Of a stretch of 64,000 nucleotides of DNA, positions 17,451 through 25,978 are shown piece by piece. Both the position numbers and the translations under genes were made by a program. Position 1 is the stretch's first letter. Every line of letters begins with the position of its first letter. A model generated the notes under the pieces. The model had not been told where the DNA came from. It worked only from the letters and a program-made list of their open reading frames with translations, and searched no databases. The DNA comes from Stutzerimonas stutzeri (GTDB taxonomy: Bacteria > Pseudomonadota > Gammaproteobacteria > Pseudomonadales > Pseudomonadaceae), in contig NZ_JYHV01000037.1 in the NCBI RefSeq assembly GCF_000952685.1, positions 682,001 to 746,000 of the forward strand. The letters run 5' to 3'.

Positions 17451-18152
17451 GTGAATTTGACAGACCCGAACGACTACCTCTTCACCCCCAGCATCCCCAG
17501 CCTCGCGATTGCGGATAGCAACCAACGCTACCCCGTGCGGCGCATCTACTGCGTGGGCCGCAACTATGCCGAACACGCCCGCGAGATGGGTCATGATCCG
17601 GACCGCGAGCCGCCGTTCTTCTTCACCAAGCATCCCGACAGCCTGCTGCCCGATGGCAGTGTGTTCCCCTACCCGCCGGGCACCGAGAGTGTGCACCACG
17701 AGATCGAGATGGTCGTGGCCATTGGCCGTGGCGGCGCCGATATTCCGCCTGAACAGGCGCTTGAGCACGTCTACGGCTATGCCGTGGGGCTGGACATGAC
17801 CCGCCGCGACCTGCAGGCCGAGGCGAAGAAGATGGGCCGACCCTGGGCGGTGGCCAAGGGCTTCGATCACGCCGCGCCCTGTTCGGCGCTGGTACCGGCA
17901 ACCAAGGTCGGCCATCCGAGCGAAGGCCGCATCTGGCTTGAGATCAATGGCGAGCTCCGTCAGGAAGGTGATCTGGCGTCGCTGATCTGGAGCGTGCCGG
18001 AGGTAATCGCCTACCTGTCGCGGCTGTTCGTGCTCGAGCCCGGCGACCTGATCATGACCGGCACGCCGGCCGGTGTCGGCGCGGTGCAGCGTGGCGATCG
18101 GTTGAGCGGCGGCGTTGAAGGCATCGGTACGCTGGAAGTCACGGTGGGTTAA
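17451..18152 (+). CDS. Fumarylacetoacetate hydrolase-family protein (acylpyruvase-like)
   Basis: This 233-residue protein has the FAH fold and metal site: [16 protein letters not shown] (residues 30-45), the EIEMVV acidic pair near residue 84, [23 protein letters not shown] and the C-terminal [13 protein letters not shown]. Its length and the [13 protein letters not shown] motif resemble acylpyruvate or fumarylpyruvate hydrolases. It begins with GTG, preceded by CTGGAG, 58 bp after the IlvD/Edd gene. It may cleave a 2,4-diketo-3-deoxy acid, as FAH members do in non-phosphorylative rhamnose and fucose pathways; this is an inference. Confidence 0.87.
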   Translation: MNLTDPNDYLFTPSIPSLAIADSNQRYPVRRIYCVGRNYAEHAREMGHDPDREPPFFFTKHPDSLLPDGSVFPYPPGTESVHHEIEMVVAIGRGGADIPPEQALEHVYGYAVGLDMTRRDLQAEAKKMGRPWAVAKGFDHAAPCSALVPATKVGHPSEGRIWLEINGELRQEGDLASLIWSVPEVIAYLSRLFVLEPGDLIMTGTPAGVGAVQRGDRLSGGVEGIGTLEVTVG

Positions 18153-18243
18153 ATGTTCGGTATCACTGACGGGGCTGGAAAGGCACTTCTGCAAGCGGCC
18201 GGCAGATGCTAGTTTCCAAGCCCTTCAGGTGATTCGAGGAGCC

Positions 18244-19410
18244 ATGATGCGCTCATCCAGAAAGTGCCGGGCGGGGCTGTTGCTCGTCGCGGTGACCATG
18301 GCGCTCAGCCGCCCCGCCGCGGCCGACGTGGATTTCGCCGGCATCGACGCGACGGTAACGGACGCCGCCCAAGCCGTCATGGCGCAACACGCGATCCCCG
18401 GTCTGGCGATCGCGATCACGGCACAGGGCGAGCAGCGTTTCTATGAGTTCGGCGTGGCCTCGAAGGCGACGCAGCAGGCCGTGACCCGCGATACCCTGTT
18501 CGAGATCGGCTCGGTCAGCAAAACCCTGACCGCAACCCTGGCGGCCTATGCCGAAACCCAGGGCAAGCTGTCTCTCACCGACAGCCCCAGCCGCTATCTG
18601 CCCGCCCTGCAAGGCAGCCAGCTCGACCGGATCACCCTGATCGACCTGGCCACCCATACGGCTGGAGATTTCCCGTTGCAGCTGCCCGATGCGATTCGCA
18701 ACGATCAGCAGTTGACGGATTACTTCAGGTCTTGGCAGCCGCGCTACGCACCTGGCACCAGGCGCGTCTACGCCAATCCCGGCATGGGTCTGCTGGGCAT
18801 GGCGGTGGCCAGCGGCCTGGGGATCCCCTATGTCGAGGCCCTGCAGAGCCGGCTGTTGCCAACGCTCGGGATGAACAGCACCTACATCGATCTGCCGTCC
18901 GGCGAGAGAATGCGCTATGCCCAGGGTTACAACAAGAACGGCGACCCGGTCCGGCTGAATCCGGCGCTGCTGGCGAATGAAGCGTACGGCGTGAAGACCA
19001 CCAGTCAGGATCTGCTGCGCTTCGTCGAAGCGCAGCTCGGCACGATCAAAACGGACCGCTCGGTCAGACAGGCCATAACCGCGACCCAAACCCGCCATTA
19101 CCGGGTGGGCGCCATGACCCAGGCGTTGGTATGGGAACAGTACGATTATCCGGTCGCGCTGGACGATCTGTTGGTTGGCAATGGCAGCAAGATGGTACTC
19201 GACAGCCAGCCGGTGGAACCGATTTCCCCTCCGTCACCACCGCAGGCCGACGTCTGGATCAACAAGACCGGCTCGACCAACGGTTTTGGTGCCTACCTGG
19301 CCTTCATTCCGGCCGAACAGCTGGGCATTGTCATTCTGGCCAACCGGTATTACCCGAACGAGGACCGGGTGAAGCTCGCCTATCGCATCCTCGGCCAGTT
19401 GGCGCAATAA
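18244..19410 (+). CDS. Class C beta-lactamase (AmpC type)
   Basis: This 388-residue periplasmic serine hydrolase has a signal peptide ending near AAADV (residue 28). Active-site motifs are S90-V-S-K93, Y176-A-N178 and K341-T-G343, all canonical for class C enzymes, and the mature length of about 360 is normal. It would hydrolyse cephalosporins, though a penicillin-binding esterase role cannot be excluded. No ampR regulator is divergent from it; the neighbour is the FAH gene 91 bp upstream. A long hairpin lies 48 bases after the stop. Confidence 0.9.
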   Translation: MMRSSRKCRAGLLLVAVTMALSRPAAADVDFAGIDATVTDAAQAVMAQHAIPGLAIAITAQGEQRFYEFGVASKATQQAVTRDTLFEIGSVSKTLTATLAAYAETQGKLSLTDSPSRYLPALQGSQLDRITLIDLATHTAGDFPLQLPDAIRNDQQLTDYFRSWQPRYAPGTRRVYANPGMGLLGMAVASGLGIPYVEALQSRLLPTLGMNSTYIDLPSGERMRYAQGYNKNGDPVRLNPALLANEAYGVKTTSQDLLRFVEAQLGTIKTDRSVRQAITATQTRHYRVGAMTQALVWEQYDYPVALDDLLVGNGSKMVLDSQPVEPISPPSPPQADVWINKTGSTNGFGAYLAFIPAEQLGIVILANRYYPNEDRVKLAYRILGQLAQ

Positions 19411-19458
19411 CGGAAACAGGTCAGCCGGATCGCGTAACGCGGCTCAAAGGCATGCCTC

Positions 19459-19487
19459 GGCGGTGGGCTGAAGGGGAGCCGACCGCC
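19459..19487. terminator. Hairpin downstream of ampC-like gene
   Basis: GGCGGT-G-GGCT and AGCC-G-ACCGCC pair as an 11-position stem with one G-G mismatch and a seven-base loop. No T run follows, so it may be a rho-dependent or RNA-protecting structure rather than a classical terminator. Confidence 0.5.
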
Positions 19488-19567
19488 TCGGCCGCTTAAG
19501 AATGCCAAGACGATCGGCTTTCGCTCAGCGGTCTGGGCGCTATCGATACTCGCTCACCAGAGCCGGG

Positions 19568-19759
19568 CTAGCGGCCCACCTTCGCGTCGGTTGAATCATG
19601 GGTGGTCGAGGCGGCCGGCTCCGGTTGCGCAGGTTCCGGTTCGCCACGCCCGGGGTCGTCCGGTCGGATTCCCAGAGCCATCAGCAGCGTCTCGGTAACC
19701 TCCATGAAGGAGTACCCGTCGGCCCATATTTGCGTCTTGCTGTTTAGCCTGTTATCCAT
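19568..19759 (-). CDS. Small hypothetical protein
   Basis: This is a possible 63-residue protein that starts MDNRLNSKTQIWADGYSF, has a short helix with EVTETLLMALGI, and ends in a low-complexity Pro/Glu-rich tail (PGRGEPEPAQPEPA). It has no signal peptide and no family I recognise. GGAA lies five bases before the start. The frame could extend to 19837 but with no better start. The organisation, a folded-looking N-terminal half and an acidic tail, suggests a real gene, but without homologues this is uncertain. Confidence 0.4.
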   Translation of the reverse strand: MDNRLNSKTQIWADGYSFMEVTETLLMALGIRPDDPGRGEPEPAQPEPAASTTHDSTDAKVGR

Positions 19760-20104
19760 TTCGTTCCATTTCCTGGGCCGGAGCGTCGTCCAGCCCTCGT
19801 TCGTGTTTTTGTCTGCTTTGCCAAATTGGCACAGCACAACAGCATCGAACGTGCCATCGCGTATTTCTTAATTTTTCCTTATAAATCAAATAGTTGCTGT
19901 GATGGCAAATTTCAATTATCGTGCAAATTGCATGGCCTCCGTTAGCGCGCCATGCGATGTGCATGTCGCCCGCTGGCGCCTTGAGCAGGCATCACACACA
20001 GCCGAACAGGACGAGCAACCCGACACGCGCAGATCGTTCCCATGGCCAAGCCCTAAGCCGGTCCGCGTTAGGCATAATTGTCCTCCTTGCCCGAGCCCTT
20101 GCCC
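19760..20104. other. Intergenic region upstream of mdcR
   Basis: This 345-bp stretch contains an A/T-rich segment (about 19860-19930) and should carry the mdcR promoter and that of the small leftward gene. I do not see a copy of the mdc operator found upstream of the two structural operons. Confidence 0.5.
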
Positions 20105-21046
20105 ATGCAAATCGACGAAGAACTCACCCTGAAGAAGCTTGAAGTCTTTCTGGCCTTCATGCGTAGCGGCAACCTGAGCAAAGCGGCCGCCGAGCTGAAC
20201 ACCAGCAACGTCAGCGTTCACCGCGCCATCCATTCATTGGAAAGCGCCCTGCGCTGCCCGCTGTTCAAACACGAGGGCCGCAACCTGATCCCGCTGGAGA
20301 GTGCCTTTGTGCTGGAGGAACATGCGCAGAAGCTGGTCCAGGATGTCCTCGAAACGGTGCGCCAGACGCGTGAATCGGCTGGGTTCTCGGCCGAGCGCTT
20401 CAAACTCGGGGCGCTCTATTCGCTGACGGTGAAGACCGTGCCGCAGCTGATCATGGGCCTGAAGCTGCGCCGCAGCGAGCTCAACATCGACCTGATCCTC
20501 GGCTCCAACGTAGATCTGCTCTACAAACTCAAGAACATGGAACTCGATGCCGTCCTGATTTCTCTCGACGACAGCCTGATCAATATAGATTGCGAGCAAT
20601 TGCTGCTCTTTGCCGATGACATCTTTCTTGCTGTACCCGCCGACTCCCCATTTGCCGAGCAGGCAGAGGTGGACTTAGGCGACTTGCGTGATGCGACCTT
20701 CATCACCCTCACCCAGGGTTTCGCCACCCATCGCGACAGCGCTCGTGTGTTCGACCAGGCAGGCTTCAAGCCGAATGTAGGGATGCAGGTCAACGACATC
20801 TTCACTCTGCTCAGCATGGTCAGTTCAGGCGTCGGTTACGCCCTGCTTCCAGGGCGGGTCGCAGCGGTTTACGAGAACCGCATCCGCCTGATCCCCCTAC
20901 AGAGCAAGTACCGCCTGCAGCAGCAGATCGGCATTGTGTTCCTCAAGGCCAAGGAGCGCGATCCCAACCTGCTTGCTCTGGTCGCCGAATGCCGAATGTA
21001 TCGGTCCCGATCCAGCACCGAACCGGGGTCTTCAACGGATCGTTAA
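20105..21046 (+). CDS. mdcR: LysR-family malonate utilisation regulator MdcR
   Basis: This 313-residue protein starts MQIDEELTLKKLEVFLAFM. The helix-turn-helix is LSKAAAELNTSNVSVHRAIHSLE (residues 24-46); the effector domain runs from about residue 95 (ERFKLGALYSLTVKTVPQLI). The NTSNVSVHRAIHSLE recognition helix and the overall sequence match MdcR, the activator of malonate decarboxylase operons. It lies just upstream of the TRAP genes and 10 kb from the mdcA promoter. The last codons overlap a copy of the shared mdc operator, so MdcR may act at its own 3' end to drive the TRAP operon. Confidence 0.88.
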   Translation: MQIDEELTLKKLEVFLAFMRSGNLSKAAAELNTSNVSVHRAIHSLESALRCPLFKHEGRNLIPLESAFVLEEHAQKLVQDVLETVRQTRESAGFSAERFKLGALYSLTVKTVPQLIMGLKLRRSELNIDLILGSNVDLLYKLKNMELDAVLISLDDSLINIDCEQLLLFADDIFLAVPADSPFAEQAEVDLGDLRDATFITLTQGFATHRDSARVFDQAGFKPNVGMQVNDIFTLLSMVSSGVGYALLPGRVAAVYENRIRLIPLQSKYRLQQQIGIVFLKAKERDPNLLALVAECRMYRSRSSTEPGSSTDR

Positions 21047-21060
21047 CTTAGCCGTAACGA
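21040..21060 (+). promoter_or_regulatory. Candidate MdcR operator upstream of the TRAP operon
   Basis: The sequence is TCGTTAAC-TTAGC-CGTAACGA. The arms TCGTTA and TAACGA form a dyad of the LysR class, and all 16 arm bases are identical to the site upstream of mdcA (30548-30568). It overlaps the mdcR stop codon and ends 159 bases before the dctP start. Confidence 0.75.
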
Positions 21061-21219
21061 TAGAAGGGAGGTCTTAATTGATCCCCCCCGTTGCGCACGC
21101 TAGCCTGCATTTCACTCGAGCAGCGGACGCTCGGATAACAAGAAGAAATTCCTGTGACGTAATAAAAATAATTATGAGCCGCGTAGCGTGGCTCTAAGTG
21201 TCAATCTAGGAGAATTCCA

Positions 21220-22212
21220 ATGAAAGCCCTACTCCGTACATCGGTTGTGGCTGCAATGCTAGTCGCCAGCGCCCCCAGTTTCGCCGAGACAGTCCTTCGC
21301 GCTTCCCATCAGTTCCCTGGCAATCAGGGCGACCCGCGCGATGAAATGGTGCAGATCATCGCGCGCGAAGTGGCCGCCGCCAATGTTGGCCTCAAAGTCC
21401 AGATTTATCCCGCCTCCTCCTTGTACAAAGCCAACGAACAATGGGGCGCGTTGACCCGTGGCCAACTCGACATGACAGCCTTGCCGCTGGACTACGCGTC
21501 GGGCCGCGTACCGCAATTCTCCGCCACGCTGATGCCTGGGCTGGTCAAGAACTACGACCACGCCGAGCGCCTGAACGACTCCGACTTCATCAAGGAAATA
21601 CACGCGCTGGCTGAGAAGAACGGCGCGATCATTCTCGCTGATGCCTGGCTGGCTGGTGGATTCGCTTCCAAAGAGAGCTGCATTACCTCGCCTGACACCA
21701 TCAAAGGGCAGGTCATCCGCGCCGCTGGTCCGGCTTTCGAAAACATGCTCGCCGCCGCCGGTGCCTCGATATCGTCGATGCCTTCGTCCGAGATCTACAG
21801 CGGCATGCAGACCGGCGTACTTGATGCGGCCAACACCTCCAACGACAGCTTCGTCTCATACCGCCTGTATGAGCAGGTGAAATGCCTGACCGCGCCGGGC
21901 GAGAACGCCCTATGGTTCATGTATGAACCCGTCCTCATCTCCAAGCGCACCTTCGACAAACTCACCCCGGAACAAAAGGAAGCCATGCTCGCGGCAGCAA
22001 GCAAGGCCGAGGCCTACTTCGCCGAGGAAGGACCAAAAGGTGAGCAGCGGATGAACGAGACGTTCGCCAAGGCCGGCGTCAAGGTTGTCAGCCTGAGCAA
22101 AGAAGAACACGACGCCTGGATGCAGGTCGCCCGCGACTCTTCCTACAAGTACTTCGCCGAGAAAGTCAAAGGCGGCCAAGACCTCCTGGACAAGGCCCTC
22201 GCCGTGCAGTGA
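21220..22212 (+). CDS. TRAP transporter solute-binding protein DctP (probably malonate)
   Basis: This 330-residue periplasmic receptor has a signal peptide (MKALLRTSVVAAMLVASA) cleaved after about SFA (residue 22), then the DctP fold, with LRASHQFPGNQGDPRDEM and the SEIYSGMQTGVLDAANTSNDSF substrate-loop region near residues 190-210. DctP proteins bind a carboxylate through a conserved Arg. It follows mdcR by 173 bp, has an AGGAG ribosome site, and carries the mdc operator upstream. The context makes malonate the likely ligand. Confidence 0.88.
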   Translation: MKALLRTSVVAAMLVASAPSFAETVLRASHQFPGNQGDPRDEMVQIIAREVAAANVGLKVQIYPASSLYKANEQWGALTRGQLDMTALPLDYASGRVPQFSATLMPGLVKNYDHAERLNDSDFIKEIHALAEKNGAIILADAWLAGGFASKESCITSPDTIKGQVIRAAGPAFENMLAAAGASISSMPSSEIYSGMQTGVLDAANTSNDSFVSYRLYEQVKCLTAPGENALWFMYEPVLISKRTFDKLTPEQKEAMLAAASKAEAYFAEEGPKGEQRMNETFAKAGVKVVSLSKEEHDAWMQVARDSSYKYFAEKVKGGQDLLDKALAVQ

Positions 22213-22302
22213 TGCCCCACATGGCCGCTACCTCAGCGGCCTTCGCTGTGTTCAAGCACGCTCCGTGCTTCTGCTTCATGGCCCGGGTTCAAAGGAGTCC
22301 CC

Positions 22303-22872
22303 ATGTCCAGACGATTTATTCGCTCCATCGAGGCCCTGTCGCGCCTTGGTGGGGTCAGCTCCGTGTTCCTGTTGATCATCGCCATGGTTGTGATGTGCCA
22401 GATGATCCTGATGCGCTACTTATTCAGAGCGCCCACCGTCTGGCAGACCGAGGTCGTGGTATTTGCCGCCACCGCGGCGATCTTTATCGGCGCGCCCTAC
22501 GTGCTGATGAAAAAGGGCCACGTCGGCGTCGACGTCATAGAACTGATGATGTCCTCGCCCAACCGGCGCCGTATGCAGCTGCTCGGGGCGGTGCTGGGCC
22601 TGACGTTCTGCCTGCTGATGACCGTGGCGAGCGTCATCTATGTCCACGAAGCCTGGGAAGGCGGCTGGACCACCCCGACGATTGCCGCCATACCGCTATG
22701 GATTCCTGCAACGCCTATGCTCGTGGGCTTCGGCCTGCTATGCCTGCAATACGTGGCAGAGATGATGAAGCTCATCTGCCCCGCCCTGGCCATCTCGGAG
22801 CAGCAAAGCGCTTCGGCCATCACGGATGAACCCATCGGACACAGCCGCCAGAATCTGGGAGAAGCACCATGA
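22303..22872 (+). CDS. TRAP transporter small permease DctQ
   Basis: This 189-residue protein has four transmembrane segments of the DctQ type, with the conserved RYLFRAPTVWQTEVVVFAATAAIFIGAPY between helices 1 and 3. It pairs with DctM to form the membrane part of the importer. AGGAG precedes the start at 22303, and its end overlaps the dctM start by four bases (ATGA). Confidence 0.9.
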   Translation: MSRRFIRSIEALSRLGGVSSVFLLIIAMVVMCQMILMRYLFRAPTVWQTEVVVFAATAAIFIGAPYVLMKKGHVGVDVIELMMSSPNRRRMQLLGAVLGLTFCLLMTVASVIYVHEAWEGGWTTPTIAAIPLWIPATPMLVGFGLLCLQYVAEMMKLICPALAISEQQSASAITDEPIGHSRQNLGEAP

Positions 22873-24185
22873 CGCCGACCCTTACAGGTACGCTTTTGAT
22901 CTGCGCCTTGCTCCTGTTCCTGGCCACCGGCATGCCGATCGCCTTTGCCCTGGGCCTGGCGGCCATGGGCGGTCTGTTCTTGGCGATGGGCCCTGATGTC
23001 ATCGGCGTGGTGGCTGAAACCATGTTCGCCGGGATCGGCAATCTGGCATTCGTCTCGATTCCGATGTTTGTGCTGATGGGCGCCATCGTGGCCGGCACGC
23101 CCGCCGGAGCCGATCTTTATCGCGCGCTGGACCGCTGGATGTACAAGGTTCCAGGCGGTCTGGTGCTCTCGAACATCGGCGCCTGCGCTGTCTTTTCCGG
23201 TATGACAGGCTCGAGCCCGGCCACCTGCGCTGCGATCGGCAAGCTGGGCATCCCGGAGATGATCAACCGCGGCTACCCCTCCTCGGTGGCGACTGGTTCG
23301 ATTGCCGCGGGCGGCACGCTCGGCATCCTGTTACCTCCTTCGGTGACGATGATCATCTATGGCATCGCCACGGAAACCTCCATCGGCCGGCTTTTCCTCG
23401 CCGGGGTTCTGCCGGGCCTGATGCTGACGGCCATGTTCATGTGCTGGGCGATGATCGATGCCCGCCGCAAGGGCTTCCGCTTCGGCACCGAAGGTGTGTA
23501 TTACAGCCTGCGCGACAAGCTGGCAGCACTGCCGCGTATTTTTCCGCTGATCCTGGTGATCATCGGCGTGCTCTACGTGCTTTATGGCGGCGTGGCCACG
23601 CCTTCCGAGGCAGCCGGCGCAGGTGCGATGCTCACGCTGGTGGTCGTGGTGCTGGCCTACCGGCTGTTCAAGATGGGCACCTTCCGCAATATCTTCAGCT
23701 CCGGCATGCGTGAAAGCGTCATGATCATGATGATCCTGGCCTCTGCCGAGCTGTTTGCCTTCGCGTTGTCGTCGCTCTACATCACTCAGTCGCTGGCCGA
23801 GACGATTGCCAGTCTGGAGGTCAACCGCTGGGTGCTGATGGGTGTGATCAACCTGTTCCTGCTGGTGGCCGGGATGTTCCTCCCGCCGGTCGCGGTCATC
23901 GTGATGTCTGCGCCCCTGCTCTTCCCCATCGTCGTACAGGCCGGCTTCGATCCCTACTGGTTCGCAGTGGTCCTCACCATCAACATGGAGATCGGCTTGA
24001 TCACGCCGCCGCTGGGCCTGAATCTGTTCGTCATCAATGGCATCGCACCCCAGGTGCCGACCCGGGACATCCTTTGGGGGGCGCTCCCTTACGCGCTGGT
24101 CATGGTGCTGGCGATCATCGTGCTGTGTGCGTTCCCACAGATCGCGACCGTACTGCCTGACTATGTGATGGGCGAAGCCCTATAA
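22869..24185 (+). CDS. TRAP transporter large permease DctM
   Basis: This 438-residue membrane protein has about twelve helices. It shows the DctM repeats AIVAGTPAGADLYRALDRW and SGMTGSSPATCAAIGKLGIPEM, plus GGTLGILLPPSVTMIIYG near residues 150-170, the sodium-coupled ion and substrate region. It is translationally coupled to DctQ. The unit ends with a heptamer repeat and a strong terminator, so the operon is mdcR-dctPQM or dctPQM alone. Confidence 0.92.
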   Translation: MTPTLTGTLLICALLLFLATGMPIAFALGLAAMGGLFLAMGPDVIGVVAETMFAGIGNLAFVSIPMFVLMGAIVAGTPAGADLYRALDRWMYKVPGGLVLSNIGACAVFSGMTGSSPATCAAIGKLGIPEMINRGYPSSVATGSIAAGGTLGILLPPSVTMIIYGIATETSIGRLFLAGVLPGLMLTAMFMCWAMIDARRKGFRFGTEGVYYSLRDKLAALPRIFPLILVIIGVLYVLYGGVATPSEAAGAGAMLTLVVVVLAYRLFKMGTFRNIFSSGMRESVMIMMILASAELFAFALSSLYITQSLAETIASLEVNRWVLMGVINLFLLVAGMFLPPVAVIVMSAPLLFPIVVQAGFDPYWFAVVLTINMEIGLITPPLGLNLFVINGIAPQVPTRDILWGALPYALVMVLAIIVLCAFPQIATVLPDYVMGEAL

Positions 24186-24194
24186 GCATATATG

Positions 24195-24229
24195 TTGGCC
24201 ATTGGCCATTGGCCATTGGCCATTGGCCA
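24195..24229. repeat. Five tandem copies of the heptamer TTGGCCA
   Basis: Five exact TTGGCCA units lie ten bases after the dctM stop and just before its terminator. Each unit contains the palindrome TGGCCA, so the array can fold in many registers and is prone to slippage. It is non-coding. A similar short tandem array follows the CitMHS gene. Confidence 0.85.
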
Positions 24230-24241
24230 TAGGCGAATTTG

Positions 24242-24271
24242 ACGGGCTCCTTTGGGGGCCCGTTTTTTTTT
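24242..24271 (+). terminator. Rho-independent terminator of the TRAP operon
   Basis: ACGGGC at 24242-24247 pairs with GCCCGT at 24258-24263 across a ten-base loop, followed directly by nine T residues. It is a classical plus-strand terminator. A second hairpin (24272-24294, GCGCTTACGC/GCGTAGCGC with one bulge) follows before the convergent mdcH end. Confidence 0.9.
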
Positions 24272-24347
24272 GCGCTTACGCCAATGCGTAGCGCTCGGAT
24301 CGGAGCAATCTAAGCGCCTGGAAAGTAAGGCCAGTGCGGTGATGGGG

Positions 24348-25277
24348 TTATTCGACTCGATCGGCTTCCTGACGCAGCAAGGCGATCAGGGTGTCCAGCC
24401 GTGCACCGTCGAAAGCGATCAGCGTGCCCTGTTCGAACACCCGCCGTGCCAGGCCGGTCAGCACCGAGCCGGGGGGCAATTCGATATGCAGCCGCACGCC
24501 GCGCTCGTAGGCGGTGCGCAGGGTGCCGTGCCAGTCGACGACGCGGCACATGTTGAAAGCCAGGTCGTCGCGCAGGCGCTCGGGAACAGCAATGGGACGT
24601 GCCGTGGTACTGCTCAGATAGCGAATGCGTGGCGCACGGAGCTCGACGCGGGAGAACGCTTCGGCCAGTCGTGCAGCCGGTGCGTCCAACAAAGCGTTAT
24701 GCGACGGCACGCTGACCGCAAGGCGTCGGGCACATGAGGCGCCCAGCGCTTTAGCGCGTGCCGCGACCGCCGCCATGGCATCGTCTGCCCCGGCAATGAC
24801 GATCTGGTTGTCGGCATTGATATTGGCCAGGTGCACCGACTTGTCATGGACTTCGCCCAGCAGGCGTTCGACCGAAGTGAGATCGAGCCCGAGGATAGCG
24901 GTCATGCCGAAACCCTGGGGATAAGCGTTCTGCATCAGCTCGCCGCGCAGCTCGACCAGCCGCACGGCATCGCGATAATCCAGCGCACCCGCCGCCACTG
25001 CAGCGGCATAAGCGCCAATGGACAGGCCTGCCACATAGTCGGGCGCCTGACCGCCGCGCATCAACAACCGGGCAGCCGCGACCCCGGCGATCAGCAAGCA
25101 CAGCTGCACGGCGCGGGTTGAGGCCAAAGCATCTTCGCTGTCCAGATCCAGCACGTTATGGCCAAGGACTTCGCTTGCCTGCTCCAGGCAATCAATCACC
25201 TCGGGCTCCTGCGGCAATCGATGCAGCATGCCGGGTTTCTGTGCGCCCTGGCCGGGGAAAGCGAACAGGCTGCTCAT
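24348..25277 (-). CDS. mdcH: Malonate decarboxylase epsilon subunit (malonyl-CoA:ACP transacylase) MdcH
   Basis: This 309-residue protein of the FabD-like malonyl transferase family has the N-terminal LFAFPGQGAQKPGM, the catalytic serine in AGLSIGAYAAAVA near residue 88 and the histidine in VPSHNALLDAPA. MdcH loads malonate onto the acyl-carrier subunit so that decarboxylation can begin. The start at 25277 overlaps the mdcG stop (ATGA). It is the last gene of the mdc operon and is convergent with the TRAP operon. Confidence 0.92.
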   Translation of the reverse strand: MSSLFAFPGQGAQKPGMLHRLPQEPEVIDCLEQASEVLGHNVLDLDSEDALASTRAVQLCLLIAGVAAARLLMRGGQAPDYVAGLSIGAYAAAVAAGALDYRDAVRLVELRGELMQNAYPQGFGMTAILGLDLTSVERLLGEVHDKSVHLANINADNQIVIAGADDAMAAVAARAKALGASCARRLAVSVPSHNALLDAPAARLAEAFSRVELRAPRIRYLSSTTARPIAVPERLRDDLAFNMCRVVDWHGTLRTAYERGVRLHIELPPGSVLTGLARRVFEQGTLIAFDGARLDTLIALLRQEADRVE

Positions 25278-25894
25278 GCGACCTGCTCCTGCTGGTTCCA
25301 TGGGTTTCCGACCAGCCGCGCCCCGGTGGGGCACTTGAGCAATACGCGTGTAGAGTCACCGGCCCATTCGCGCAGGGCGATGGCACCGAAGGGCGTTTCC
25401 AGCTGTAGGTCGACGCGACAGGGACCGTCATCAAGATGCTGCAACAGGTCGCGGGCCCTGGGCCGTGAAAAGGACTGCGGCACGCGCACGAGCAAATCGA
25501 GATCGCTGTTGGCATGCGCAGCCGGGATGCCGGTGGCCAGCTGATAGCCGACGGAACCGGTTATGCCCCAATCCAAGCCCAGTTCATTCATCACCGGCCT
25601 GAGCTGTATCAGCGCACGCAGTGCCGGTAGCTCACTGGCGTAGACACCCGCGGTCAGCTCTTCAGGCCGCACACGACGGCGCACAGCGTCTACTGACATG
25701 AGCGTGGCATAGCGCTGATCACGCGAGGCGCCACGTACTCCGACGGCGATCTGACCGCTCGCCACCATGGCCCGTCGCACGACCACGGGTTGGTCGATCT
25801 CAAGCACCTGTCGCACCCACACCGGCGTGTCAGAGGGCAGTTGTGTCGGGCTCATGCCCCAGAGCAGATCATGGGGGCATGGACGGTCGTGCAT
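25274..25894 (-). CDS. mdcG: Phosphoribosyl-dephospho-CoA transferase MdcG
   Basis: This 206-residue nucleotidyltransferase attaches the 2'-(5''-triphosphoribosyl)-3'-dephospho-CoA prosthetic group to the serine of MdcC. The catalytic nucleotidyltransferase pattern is visible as GITGSVGYQLATG followed by the NSDLDLLV aspartate pair near residues 131-135. It lies 84 bp downstream of mdcE and overlaps mdcH. Confidence 0.92.
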   Translation of the reverse strand: MHDRPCPHDLLWGMSPTQLPSDTPVWVRQVLEIDQPVVVRRAMVASGQIAVGVRGASRDQRYATLMSVDAVRRRVRPEELTAGVYASELPALRALIQLRPVMNELGLDWGITGSVGYQLATGIPAAHANSDLDLLVRVPQSFSRPRARDLLQHLDDGPCRVDLQLETPFGAIALREWAGDSTRVLLKCPTGARLVGNPWNQQEQVA

Positions 25895-25978
25895 TAAAAC
25901 CTCCTCGCGAAACCTCGTTATGAGTGAGACATCGGAGCCGATTTCGTCACATTCGACAGCAGCCCCGACGTGAATGAC

